Shown here: positions 29,548-37,607 of the stretch, piece by piece
Layout of the letters: every line of letters starts with the position of its first letter
Numbering within the stretch: position 1 is the first letter of the stretch
Source of the DNA: JAFDBW01 sp963825575
Lineage (GTDB): Bacteria; Desulfobacterota; Desulfuromonadia; Desulfuromonadales; BM103
Reading direction: 5' to 3'
DNA length: 64,000 nt
Assembly: GCA_963825575.1 (NCBI GenBank)
Contig: CAWGUB010000019.1
Location: forward strand, 1-64,000
Translations under genes and position numbers: made by a program
The notes under the pieces: model-generated
The model's database searches: none
What the model was told of the DNA's origin: nothing
Seen by the model: the letters and a program-made list of their open reading frames with translations, nothing else

Positions 29548-30510
29548 ATGTCCAAAAAGCTACTACGAATCGGCACCCGTGCCAGCCAACTAGCCCTATG
29601 GCAGGCCAACTGGGTCAAATCGGAACTGGAAAAACGCTACCCTGGTATGGAGGTCACCCTGACCAAGATCAAGACCCAGGGTGACAAGATACTGGATGTT
29701 CCGTTGGCCATGGTTGGCGGCAAGGGCCTTTTCGTTAAGGAAATCGAAGAAGCAATGTTGCGCGGCGAGATCGATATCGCCGTGCATTCGATGAAAGACG
29801 TGCCAACCATCTTTCCCGAAGGGCTGGCGCTGCGCTGCATCACCAAACGTGAAGACTGTCGTGACATTGTCATCCTGCGCCCCGGCGTCAGATCCTGGAA
29901 AGACCTCCCCCTGGGGGCTCGCATTGGCACCAGCGCCCTGCGCCGCAAAGCCCAGCTGCTGCACCTGCGCCCCGACCTGCAGATGGTCGATATCCGCGGT
30001 AATGTTGAAACCCGGATTCGCAAACTGACCGAAGACAATCTTGACGCTGTGATCCTTGCTGCTGCCGGCATGCATCGCCTTGGCTTTACCAAACAGATCG
30101 GCGAATACCTTCCGGTCTATGTCTCGATCCCGGCAATCGGCCAGGGAGCCCTCGGCATCGAGAGCCGCATTGATGACGATGAGATCAACAGCCTGATAGA
30201 TTTTTTCAATCACCCTGAGACAGATTGGGCGGTCCGTGCTGAACGCGCCTTTCTCAAGCGCCTCGAAGGCGGCTGCCAGGTTCCGATTGCCTGCCACGGC
30301 ACTGTTGAAAAAGAGACTCTGGCACTGACCGGTTTCGTCTCCGACTGTGAAGGTGTCCGCTGTCTGAAAAAAACTTCAACCGGATCCGTTCACGATGCGG
30401 AAAAAATCGGAGCTTCGCTTGGCGACGACCTGCTTATCCTGGGCGCCGGCAAAATCCTCAACGAGGTCTACCAGCACGAAACGTTCAACGTCGGCAAGGA
30501 AGACGTTTGA
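29548..30510 (+). CDS. hemC: Porphobilinogen deaminase (hydroxymethylbilane synthase)
   Basis: 320 residues. RIGTRASQLALWQANWV start, the catalytic Asp region HSMKDVPT, and the dipyrromethane cofactor Cys in LEGGCQVPIACHG. Polymerises four porphobilinogens to hydroxymethylbilane. GGAG-type ribosome site, 12 bases after hemA. Confidence 0.97.
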   Translation: MSKKLLRIGTRASQLALWQANWVKSELEKRYPGMEVTLTKIKTQGDKILDVPLAMVGGKGLFVKEIEEAMLRGEIDIAVHSMKDVPTIFPEGLALRCITKREDCRDIVILRPGVRSWKDLPLGARIGTSALRRKAQLLHLRPDLQMVDIRGNVETRIRKLTEDNLDAVILAAAGMHRLGFTKQIGEYLPVYVSIPAIGQGALGIESRIDDDEINSLIDFFNHPETDWAVRAERAFLKRLEGGCQVPIACHGTVEKETLALTGFVSDCEGVRCLKKTSTGSVHDAEKIGASLGDDLLILGAGKILNEVYQHETFNVGKEDV

Positions 30511-30571
30511 TTGTGAACAGTGGAACGGAAAGAGAACAAATCTTTTTCCATTTGGCCTGGCACGGCCCCGC

Positions 30572-31381
30572 ATGACAGAACCAGGGAAAGGCCAAACACC
30601 GGGGCCCTGGCCACTGCATGGCCGCAGGATTCTCGTCACCCGCGCTTCAGACCAGGCTCCAGCACTGAGTAACGCTCTGGCAGCCTGCGGGGCCGAACCG
30701 GTTGTTGTGCCGACGATTCAAATCGTCGCGCCCCCATCGTATGCAGAGCTCGACCAGGCGATCGCCGGTCTCGGTGAAATCGACTATCTGGTACTCACCT
30801 CCGTAAATGCGGTGGAGTTTTTTTTCAACCGCCTGTCGACACTGGGACATGACTCCGCGAGTCTGGACAGAGTACAGATCGTTGCCGTCGGTCCGAAAAG
30901 CGCCGAGGCCCTGTCGGCATATGGCTTTCAAGCCGCCCTGGTCCCGGACGATTATCGTGCAGAAGGCCTTGTTGCCTTGCTCAAAGAACGGGTTTCCGGC
31001 AAGCGGGTACTCTACCCCAGGGCGGCGTTGGCCCGGGAACTGATCCCTGCAGAACTGGCTAAAGCCGGCGCCGAAGTCATTGCCCCGGTCGCTTACGCCA
31101 GCACCCCCCCGGAAGACGCGCAGGACAAGCTCAGTCAAGCCCTTGCCGAAGGGCTTGACCTGTTGACCTTCACCGCATCATCCACGGTCGACAACTTCAC
31201 CAATCTGCTGGATACAGACAATCTGGATTTGGCCCGGCAGGTCCCGGTCGCCTCGATCGGCCCCCTGACAACGGCAACCGCGAAGAAACATGGTTTCAAC
31301 GTCGTCATTGAACCTGACAACTCGACACTTGATGATATGGTTAAAGCTATCAGAAAATACTTTTCCGTCTCAGTTTTTTAG
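30572..31381 (+). CDS. hemD: Uroporphyrinogen-III synthase
   Basis: About 269 residues from ATG at 30572 (MTEPGKGQTPGPWPLHGRRI), chosen because the frame upstream overlaps hemC and has no family resemblance; the ribosome site is weak. Two-lobed HemD fold with RILVTRASDQAPALSNAL, VVVPTIQI, DYLVLTSVNAVEFFF and DLLTFTASSTVDNFTNLL. Cyclises hydroxymethylbilane with inversion of ring D. It stands alone, without the cobA methyltransferase domain often fused to HemD in relatives. Confidence 0.9.
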   Translation: MTEPGKGQTPGPWPLHGRRILVTRASDQAPALSNALAACGAEPVVVPTIQIVAPPSYAELDQAIAGLGEIDYLVLTSVNAVEFFFNRLSTLGHDSASLDRVQIVAVGPKSAEALSAYGFQAALVPDDYRAEGLVALLKERVSGKRVLYPRAALARELIPAELAKAGAEVIAPVAYASTPPEDAQDKLSQALAEGLDLLTFTASSTVDNFTNLLDTDNLDLARQVPVASIGPLTTATAKKHGFNVVIEPDNSTLDDMVKAIRKYFSVSVF

Positions 31382-31392
31382 GAGGTTTGAAA

Positions 31393-32364
31393 ATGTTCTT
31401 CCCCGAATACCGTGCCCGCCGCCTGCGTCGCACCGAAGCTCTGCGCAGCATGGTCCGCGAAACCTTCCTGCGTCCCGAAGACCTGATCTATCCGATGTTT
31501 TCCGCCTTCGGTGAGAATATCCGGAAAGAGATCGTGTCGATGCCGGGGATTTACCAGCAATCGATTGAGCACATCGTTAGCGAGGCCAGGGAAGTTTATG
31601 AGCTCGGCATCCCGGCAGTGATCCTGTTCGGCATCCCCGAAGAGAAGGACGCCCTCGGTCAGGATGCCTACTCGGAAAACGGCATCATCCAGGAAACGAT
31701 CCGCGCCATCAAGGCCGAGGTGCCGAAGCTGCTGGTGATCACTGATGTTTGCATGTGTGAATACACCGACCATGGCCATTGCGGCGTGATCAAGGATGGC
31801 GATGTCGACAACGATGAAACCCTCAAACTGCTTGCGGCCGAGGCGCTCTCGCACGCCCGCGCCGGTGCCGATATCGTCGCCCCCTCGGACATGATGGATG
31901 GACGTGTAGCCGCGATCCGCGAAGTCCTGGACGCCAACGGCTTCTCGCACATCCCGGTGATGAGCTACGCCGTAAAATACGCCAGTGCCTACTACGGTCC
32001 GTTTCGCGATGCCGCTGAATCGACACCGCAGTTCGGCGACCGCCGCAGCTACCAGATGGACCCGGCCAATCGCATTGAAGCCTTCCGCGAGGCAGAACTC
32101 GACATCCAGGAATGTGCTGACTTCCTGATGGTCAAACCGGCCCTGGCTTATCTGGACATCCTGCGCGATCTCAAGGATCGCTACAACCTGCCGCTGGTCG
32201 CCTACAATGTGTCCGGCGAATATTCAATGATCAAGGCCGCCGCAGAAAAAGACTGGATCGATGGTGACCGCGTGATGATGGAAACCCTGATCGGCATGAA
32301 ACGCGCCGGCGCTGATCTGATCATTACCTACCACGCCAAGGAAGCCGCCAGGCTATTGAAATAG
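31393..32364 (+). CDS. hemB: Porphobilinogen synthase (delta-aminolevulinate dehydratase)
   Basis: 323 residues from ATG at 31393, seven bases after GGAGG; a TTG two codons upstream is less likely. The zinc-type cysteine cluster is DVCMCEYTDHGHCG. The Schiff-base lysines lie in SYAVKYASAYYGPFRDAA and FLMVKPALAYLD. Condenses two 5-aminolevulinates to porphobilinogen. Stop of hemD is inside its ribosome-site region, so the genes are coupled. Confidence 0.97.
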   Translation: MFFPEYRARRLRRTEALRSMVRETFLRPEDLIYPMFSAFGENIRKEIVSMPGIYQQSIEHIVSEAREVYELGIPAVILFGIPEEKDALGQDAYSENGIIQETIRAIKAEVPKLLVITDVCMCEYTDHGHCGVIKDGDVDNDETLKLLAAEALSHARAGADIVAPSDMMDGRVAAIREVLDANGFSHIPVMSYAVKYASAYYGPFRDAAESTPQFGDRRSYQMDPANRIEAFREAELDIQECADFLMVKPALAYLDILRDLKDRYNLPLVAYNVSGEYSMIKAAAEKDWIDGDRVMMETLIGMKRAGADLIITYHAKEAARLLK

Positions 32365-32440
32365 CAGGGGCTGGGGATCGGGGGCCAGGGGCTGGAAAGA
32401 ACTCCAGCAACCAGCCTCCAGCAACCAGAAACCGCCTCAT
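32365..32440. repeat. Low-complexity GGGGCTGG/CCAGCAACCAG intergenic sequence
   Basis: The 76-base gap is made of GGGGCTGGGGATCGGGGGCC, GGGGCTGG and CCAGCAACCAGCCTCCAGCA, direct and inverted GGCTGG/CCAGCC words. It resembles dispersed GC-rich intergenic repeats such as the GACGAGGGACG block at 20227. No ribosome site for the following gene is visible. Confidence 0.5.
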
Positions 32441-33739
32441 ATGTCTGAATACCTCCGCGACACCCTCTCGAACGGCCTGCGCGTCATCAGCGTGCCGATG
32501 CCCCACCATCACGGCGCCGAGATCCTGATCTATATCGGTGTCGGCAGCCGTTACGAGAATCCGCGCAAGGCAGGGGTATCACACTTCCTCGAGCATATGC
32601 TCTTCAAAGGGACGCAGGAGTATCCAACGGGCCTGACCCTGGAGCGCGCCTTTGAAGCGATCGGCGGCTCGGCCAACGCTGCGACTGACTGCGAAACCAC
32701 CTGCTTCCACTCCCGCATTCATCCAGATCATATCGACCGGGGGATTGCCGTCTTCGCCTCGATGATGCAGCGGCCTCTGTTCAGGGATATGGAGATGGAG
32801 CGCCGGGTGATTCTCGAGGAAGCGATGGGCGATCTCAACGAGACCGGCCGTCAGATCAACTCTGACAATATCATTGCCGGTCTGCTCTTTCCGGAACACC
32901 CTCTCGGGCAGCCAACGGTTGGCAATCGGTCGGCGATAGCACGACTGACCCTTGGACAGCTGCAACGTCATCACGCCACCTATTACACTCCACACAATGC
33001 GGTGCTGGCCGTGGCTGGCCCGGTCGAGCACCGGCAGGTCGTTGCCTCAGCACAACAGCACTTTGGCAACTGGCAGGGGAACGTCGCTCCACAACCAAAG
33101 CAATGGACCGACTTCGCAGACACAGGCAAGCCCCTGCGCTGGGTCCGTGACGCCGGTTCCCAAATCAGCATGCAGCTCGCCTTCCTGCTGCCAGGCCGTG
33201 ACAGCGAACATGCTGTCAACCTGAGGGTCTTGCGGCGGTTGCTCGGTTGGGGAGGAATGAGCCGTCTGATGCTGCGTCTGCGCGAAGAGCTGGGGCTGAC
33301 CTATGCCGTTGATGCCTCACTCGCGCTCTATGCCGATGCCGGAATCCTGGCGATCGACCTGGCAGTCTCCCCGGAGAACCTGGAACAGGCAACCAGAGCC
33401 ATCCTCGACATCCTGACGGAACTGCACACCACTGAAGTCACTCAGGATGAACTCGACCACGTCCTCAACTGTTACCGCTGCGACCTTGATTACTCACGCG
33501 ACCAGGTCGATGAAATGGCCCTGCGCTATGCATGGGGCGAGCTGGCCGACTGCCGCCGCACCATCGCCGACGATCACGCCGGCATCGACAAAGTAACGGC
33601 CTCGGGGCTGCAGCAAACCATCAGAGAGCTTCTCAAGCCGAACCATCTGCGCGGCGCCATCGTCGGCCCCTATCGCACACCTGACCGCAAGGCTGTCGAA
33701 AAAGTCATTACCGCCTGGCAACTGGATCACGCCAAATAA
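32441..33739 (+). CDS. M16-family zinc peptidase (insulinase/MPP-like)
   Basis: 432 residues. The inverted zinc motif HXXEH is HFLEHMLFKGT at about residues 48-58, with the downstream Glu in RRVILEEAMGDLNE. The C-terminal half repeats the fold without the metal site. Members are cytoplasmic or periplasmic processing peptidases; there is no signal peptide here. ATG is used at 32441, in repeat-derived leader sequence. Confidence 0.9.
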   Translation: MSEYLRDTLSNGLRVISVPMPHHHGAEILIYIGVGSRYENPRKAGVSHFLEHMLFKGTQEYPTGLTLERAFEAIGGSANAATDCETTCFHSRIHPDHIDRGIAVFASMMQRPLFRDMEMERRVILEEAMGDLNETGRQINSDNIIAGLLFPEHPLGQPTVGNRSAIARLTLGQLQRHHATYYTPHNAVLAVAGPVEHRQVVASAQQHFGNWQGNVAPQPKQWTDFADTGKPLRWVRDAGSQISMQLAFLLPGRDSEHAVNLRVLRRLLGWGGMSRLMLRLREELGLTYAVDASLALYADAGILAIDLAVSPENLEQATRAILDILTELHTTEVTQDELDHVLNCYRCDLDYSRDQVDEMALRYAWGELADCRRTIADDHAGIDKVTASGLQQTIRELLKPNHLRGAIVGPYRTPDRKAVEKVITAWQLDHAK

Positions 33740-33791
33740 TCTGAGCCACGGGACATTTACCCCCCCAAAAAAGCAGCAGGCAGATCATTTT

Positions 33792-33842
33792 ACGAACATC
33801 TTTCGCGAGTTTGTTCGTTTTGCTGCAGTCTGGTGTTATAAT
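33792..33842 (+). promoter_or_regulatory. Candidate promoter with inverted-repeat operator for the vWA/PEGA operon
   Basis: TATAAT at 33837-33842 with only a weak -35. Overlapping the -35 region are perfect 7-bp inverted arms ACGAACA (33792-33798) and TGTTCGT (33812-33818), 13 bases apart. The arms look like a dimeric regulator site. The start would be near 33849, about 85 bases before the first gene. Confidence 0.5.
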
Positions 33843-33933
33843 AATCGGCACGGAAATGATTCCGGAAGCTTGTCCGGTTTACACAGATGCGTATCCACCC
33901 GTAATTAACCCTTTTGTTGGCAGGCAGGATTCT

Positions 33934-34863
33934 ATGCGTCAGTCACAAAAAAAACTTCTCCGGTCGTTCACCCCAGCCTGGGCCATCAGCGCCTGTCTCC
34001 TCGCTTTTATCGTCACGATTCTATGCGCGGCATCACCTCTCTATGCTGCAGTCCAGGAGCAGACCGAGTCGATGCGCAAAAGCGTCCTGGCCCTCGACAG
34101 CGCCCGGCAGACAGCATTGAACGAACTCAAAAGTTCCTCCCTGTCTCAGGGCGAAACAGACGACTACAAAGATTTTATCATTTACCTCAACACCCGAATC
34201 GTCAACTACTGCATGGAGCTGACCGAGCAGAGTGGCGAGGCCGCAGTGGAAGGGCTGCCGTGTCCCGACGTTTCGGCAATGAGCAACGCCACAGATGTAC
34301 AAAGGCCTCCTGAGGAGACATTCATTTACTTCCCTGTCTCCGACCCAACAGAGACCCACACTCAGGCAGAAAAAACCGCGAGCATGGACCAGCAGCTGTT
34401 TGCCTCCCTTGCCGAATTTGACGAGCTGCTCCTGAAGGAAGAAGAGCAGGTGTCTGCCAGAGTTCCCAGTCAAAGGGAGTCAGGAGATGCCGGCCGGAAC
34501 GGCACATCTGGAAACGGTGGGACCTCCGGCGAGACGGGAGAATCCGGCGACGGCACCGGCGGGCAGGACGGGTCCGGCACGGCTTCGGCAGATGCGGGTG
34601 ATTCCAGCTCAAGCTCCACACAGGGAGGGCAAACGGCGCAGGCCGGAACCTCCTCCGGGGCACAAAGCAGCGTCGGCGCCGGTAATGCCGACATCGACCA
34701 TTCGGCATACGGAGCCCCTGGTGGTAAGCTCCCGCCACCACAGGATGATGATATCGTTGCCAGGCAGTTACGCGAAGCCGCCGAGAAGGAAACAGACCCC
34801 GAGCTCAAGAAGAAACTCTGGGAAGAGTACTGGAAATATAAAGGTGTGAAGAAGGGAGAATGA
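33934..34863 (+). CDS. Exported/anchored protein of unknown function, first gene of the vWA operon
   Basis: 309 residues from ATG at 33934, after GGCAGGA; the upstream frame to 33811 overlaps the promoter. N-terminal TM or signal segment at about 14-38 (WAISACLLAFIVTILCAASP), ending PLYAAV. Then a helical region with coiled-coil character, a low-complexity Gly/Ser/Thr linker at about 180-255, and a charged C-terminal helix (DDDIVARQLREAAEKETDPE ... WEEYWKYKG). No known domain. The linker and terminal helix suggest a periplasmic tether or adaptor. Seven bases from the next gene. Confidence 0.75.
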   Translation: MRQSQKKLLRSFTPAWAISACLLAFIVTILCAASPLYAAVQEQTESMRKSVLALDSARQTALNELKSSSLSQGETDDYKDFIIYLNTRIVNYCMELTEQSGEAAVEGLPCPDVSAMSNATDVQRPPEETFIYFPVSDPTETHTQAEKTASMDQQLFASLAEFDELLLKEEEQVSARVPSQRESGDAGRNGTSGNGGTSGETGESGDGTGGQDGSGTASADAGDSSSSSTQGGQTAQAGTSSGAQSSVGAGNADIDHSAYGAPGGKLPPPQDDDIVARQLREAAEKETDPELKKKLWEEYWKYKGVKKGE

Positions 34864-34870
34864 CCGGCCG

Positions 34871-36097
34871 ATGAACAGATTTTGTGTATTGGTTATAGTT
34901 CTCATGATGCTTTCCGGTTGTGCCACGATGCAAGGCGAGGTCGCGGACCAGGTCAGGCCGATGGTTGCCGCGCAAGAGCTCGACAGCTATGAACTGCTCG
35001 ACGTGGCAATCGTCATCTTTGACTCGGAAGAGCTGACCGACAAAGAAATCAGTGAACTGGGCCTGTCAGAAGAAATCCGTCGGGCGGAAGAGCGTTACAT
35101 GCCAATCCAGCTCAAGTACACCATGCAACGCACCGGCTACTGGGGGGCGGTGCGGGTGGTTCCGGCCCCGAGCAAAGCCCACCTCCAGGTCCGCGGAACG
35201 ATCGTCCATTCCGACGGTGAGCAGCTGACTCTCGAGATCGAAGCTTACGATTCACGCAACGTCAAGTGGCTCGAGAAAACCTACTCGGAAGAACTTCGTC
35301 GATCAGAATACTCCGGCATCGCCCCGGAGAAAAAAGATCCCTTCCAGGACGTCTACAACACCATTGCCAATGATCTGGCCGCACATCGCGAGAAACTCAC
35401 GATAGACGACTTTCGGCAGATCCAGCAGGTCTCGGAGCTGCGCAGCGCTCAGGACATGGCGCCGGATGCGTTTGCCGGGCACCTTGAAGTCGACAAAAAC
35501 GGCAGTTACAAAATCGTTCGTCTGCCGGCAGATAGCGACCCGATGCTGCAACGGGTCCGCGCCATCCAACTGCGTGACGAAATGCTGCTTGACACCATCA
35601 ACAGTTACTACGAGGTCTATTATAACGATCTCTGGCAGCCGTATAGTGACTGGCGCAAGCTCTACAATGAAGAGCTCGTCGCCATGAGAGAAGTAAAAAA
35701 ACAGGCCCTGACCCGGCAACTGCTCGGGCTTGCCGCAATCGTCGGTGGTGTCGCCATGAGCACCAACTCCAACTCCAATATCTCATCATCGGGACTACCT
35801 GGTTTGATGGTCATCGGTGGTGCTGCGGCCATTTACAGCGGCTTTCAGAAAAGCCAGGAGACCAAGATCCACAGGGACGTTATCGAGGAGTTGAGTATCT
35901 CCTTCTCATCAGAGGCAGAACCTCTGGTGGTTGAAGTGGTCGGGGAGACCGTCAGGCTGACCGGTACGGCCGAAGAGCAGTACCGGCAATGGCGTAAAAT
36001 GCTCCGCGAGATCTATGCTTCGGAAACCGGCTTCCCGGTCGCCCCGGAGGATTCCAGTGTGGAGGCATCATCAAATGAACCCGCAGAAGTTATGTAG
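34871..36097 (+). CDS. Outer-envelope lipoprotein of unknown function
   Basis: 408 residues with a lipoprotein signal (MNRFCVLVIVLMMLSGC, lipobox LSGC). The mature part is mixed alpha/beta: VAIVIFDSEELTDKEISELG, then YMPIQLKYTMQRTGYWGAVR. A hydrophobic glycine-rich stretch at about 278-320 (LLGLAAIVGGVAMST, GLMVIGGAAAIYSGF) could be a TM hairpin or packed core. No recognised enzyme motif. Gene spacing (7 and 9 bases) puts it firmly in the operon, so it is probably a structural or assembly subunit of that machine. Confidence 0.75.
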   Translation: MNRFCVLVIVLMMLSGCATMQGEVADQVRPMVAAQELDSYELLDVAIVIFDSEELTDKEISELGLSEEIRRAEERYMPIQLKYTMQRTGYWGAVRVVPAPSKAHLQVRGTIVHSDGEQLTLEIEAYDSRNVKWLEKTYSEELRRSEYSGIAPEKKDPFQDVYNTIANDLAAHREKLTIDDFRQIQQVSELRSAQDMAPDAFAGHLEVDKNGSYKIVRLPADSDPMLQRVRAIQLRDEMLLDTINSYYEVYYNDLWQPYSDWRKLYNEELVAMREVKKQALTRQLLGLAAIVGGVAMSTNSNSNISSSGLPGLMVIGGAAAIYSGFQKSQETKIHRDVIEELSISFSSEAEPLVVEVVGETVRLTGTAEEQYRQWRKMLREIYASETGFPVAPEDSSVEASSNEPAEVM

Positions 36098-36106
36098 GGT
36101 CGTTCC

Positions 36107-37607
36107 ATGAGCGAGGAGAGCAAGGACAAAAAGCAGGATGAAAGGCAGCAGAGCCAGCCACCGGAGCTGGTGTCTCCCGATGCAAAGGTCGCTGGCGACT
36201 CGAAACCCTCCCGCGTCGTGCCGATGGTCATTGTCGGGGTTGGCCTGCTTCTGACAGTTCTTGCCCTGCTCGTAATCTTTTTGCCAATCGGCAACGACAC
36301 CCGGGTCGCAAAGGATCCACCAGCAGAATCCTCTGTAGCCACGGCGAAACCGGCGCTGCAAGAAGCGCCTGCGCCGGACTCCAGGGCAGCGGCAGAAATC
36401 GAAGGACTGATCGGCGACTGGCTGCGCGAACAGGCAGAGGCAGAATCTGCGAATATTGCAGTCTGGGGTGGCGAAAGCTTATGCCGGAGCAATCGCTCTG
36501 GAGCAGGAATGTGAGCGGCTGCTCGGCGAACAGGAATATCTGCTGGCGCGCAAGGCCTGTACAGCAGCAATTGCAGAGCTGGACCAGCTCATGACGGCAA
36601 AGCCAGACCTCCTCGAGCAAGCCCTGCTGGCCGGAACTATGGCCCTGGGAAACGGCGAACCGGAAGCCGCCGCCGAATTCTTCCAGAGGGCGCTGGCGAT
36701 TGACACCGGCAACCAACAGGCGCTCGCCGGCATCCAGAGAGCAGAAAATCTGCCGAAAGTTCTGCAATTCGTTAAAGACGGCTCAGAGCTGGAAAATTCC
36801 GGAGACGCAGAAGGAGCCCTGTTGGCATTTCAGGCCGCCGTCAGCCTCGACTCCGCCTACCTGCCGGCCCGGGAAGCACTCAATCGCATCGAAGCATCTA
36901 TTGCCGGTCGGGAATTCCAGCAGGCAATGAGTCAGGCCCTGCAGGCGCTGGCCGCTGGTCACCTGTCCGCAGCGGGAAAAGCCCTGCAGCTAGCCGAGGC
37001 AATCCGTCCGGGCGACCCCGCCGTCAATGACCTCAAGCAACAGCTCGCACGCAGACGCCTTGCTGTACAGCTGGACAGCCTGCGCCAGGAGGCTATCAAG
37101 CTCGAGCAGGCTGAGCGCTGGCCGGAAGCCCTGAAGTCTTGCGAAAAGGCTTTGACCCTCGATGCTCACGCCTCGTTTGCCGCCGCCTGCAAGGAACGGG
37201 TCAGCCAGAGAGTCGCCCTGGATAAGCAACTGCAGGGATTTCTGTCCCGTCCGGAACGGCTGTTCGAGGACGCGCCACTCAAGGGGGCTCGACAGCTCTT
37301 GGCCTTTGCGAGCACTATCGAACCGCGCGGACCGCAGCTTGCCAGCCAGATCAAGCGCCTGTCAGGACTGATTGCCGAGGCGGAGGCAGAGGTCGAGGTG
37401 GTCCTTAAATCCGACGGCCTGACCGAGATATCTATCTACCATGTCGGACGTCTTGGCAGTTTTCTGGAGAAACGACTGGTCTTGCGTACCGGTGACTATA
37501 CTGCGACCGGCAATCGGGACGGGTACCGGGATACGCGACAGACATTGAAAGTCAGACCAGGTTCTGGTGCACTGGTATTCACCCTGCTTTGCAAGGAGCC
37601 GATTTGA
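36107..37607 (+). CDS. Membrane-anchored TPR-like protein with C-terminal PEGA-like domain, frameshifted
   Basis: First frame: 35 disordered residues, a TM helix (MVIVGVGLLLTVLALLVIFL at about 43-62) and a linker, ending at 36514. The rest is one frame over, to 37607. Dropping one G from the GGGG run near 36465-36470 gives 499 residues (NIAVWVAKAYAGAIALEQE). The periplasmic part has TPR/Sel1-like helical repeats, about 135-390 (LLARKACTAAIAELDQL, NGEPEAAAEFFQRALAIDTG). The last 70 residues resemble a PEGA-type beta domain (RTGDYTATGNRDGYRDTRQT). A protein-protein scaffold for the complex is the best inference. Confidence 0.7.

Noticed and set aside
30572..31381. CobA-HemD fusion
   Set aside because: The frame upstream of 30572 overlaps hemC and shows no SAM methyltransferase motifs, so hemD is a single-domain gene here.
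33792..33818. SOS (LexA) box
   Set aside because: ACGAACA-N13-TGTTCGT has neither CTGT-N8-ACAG nor the GAAC-N4-GTTC spacing, and no repair gene follows.
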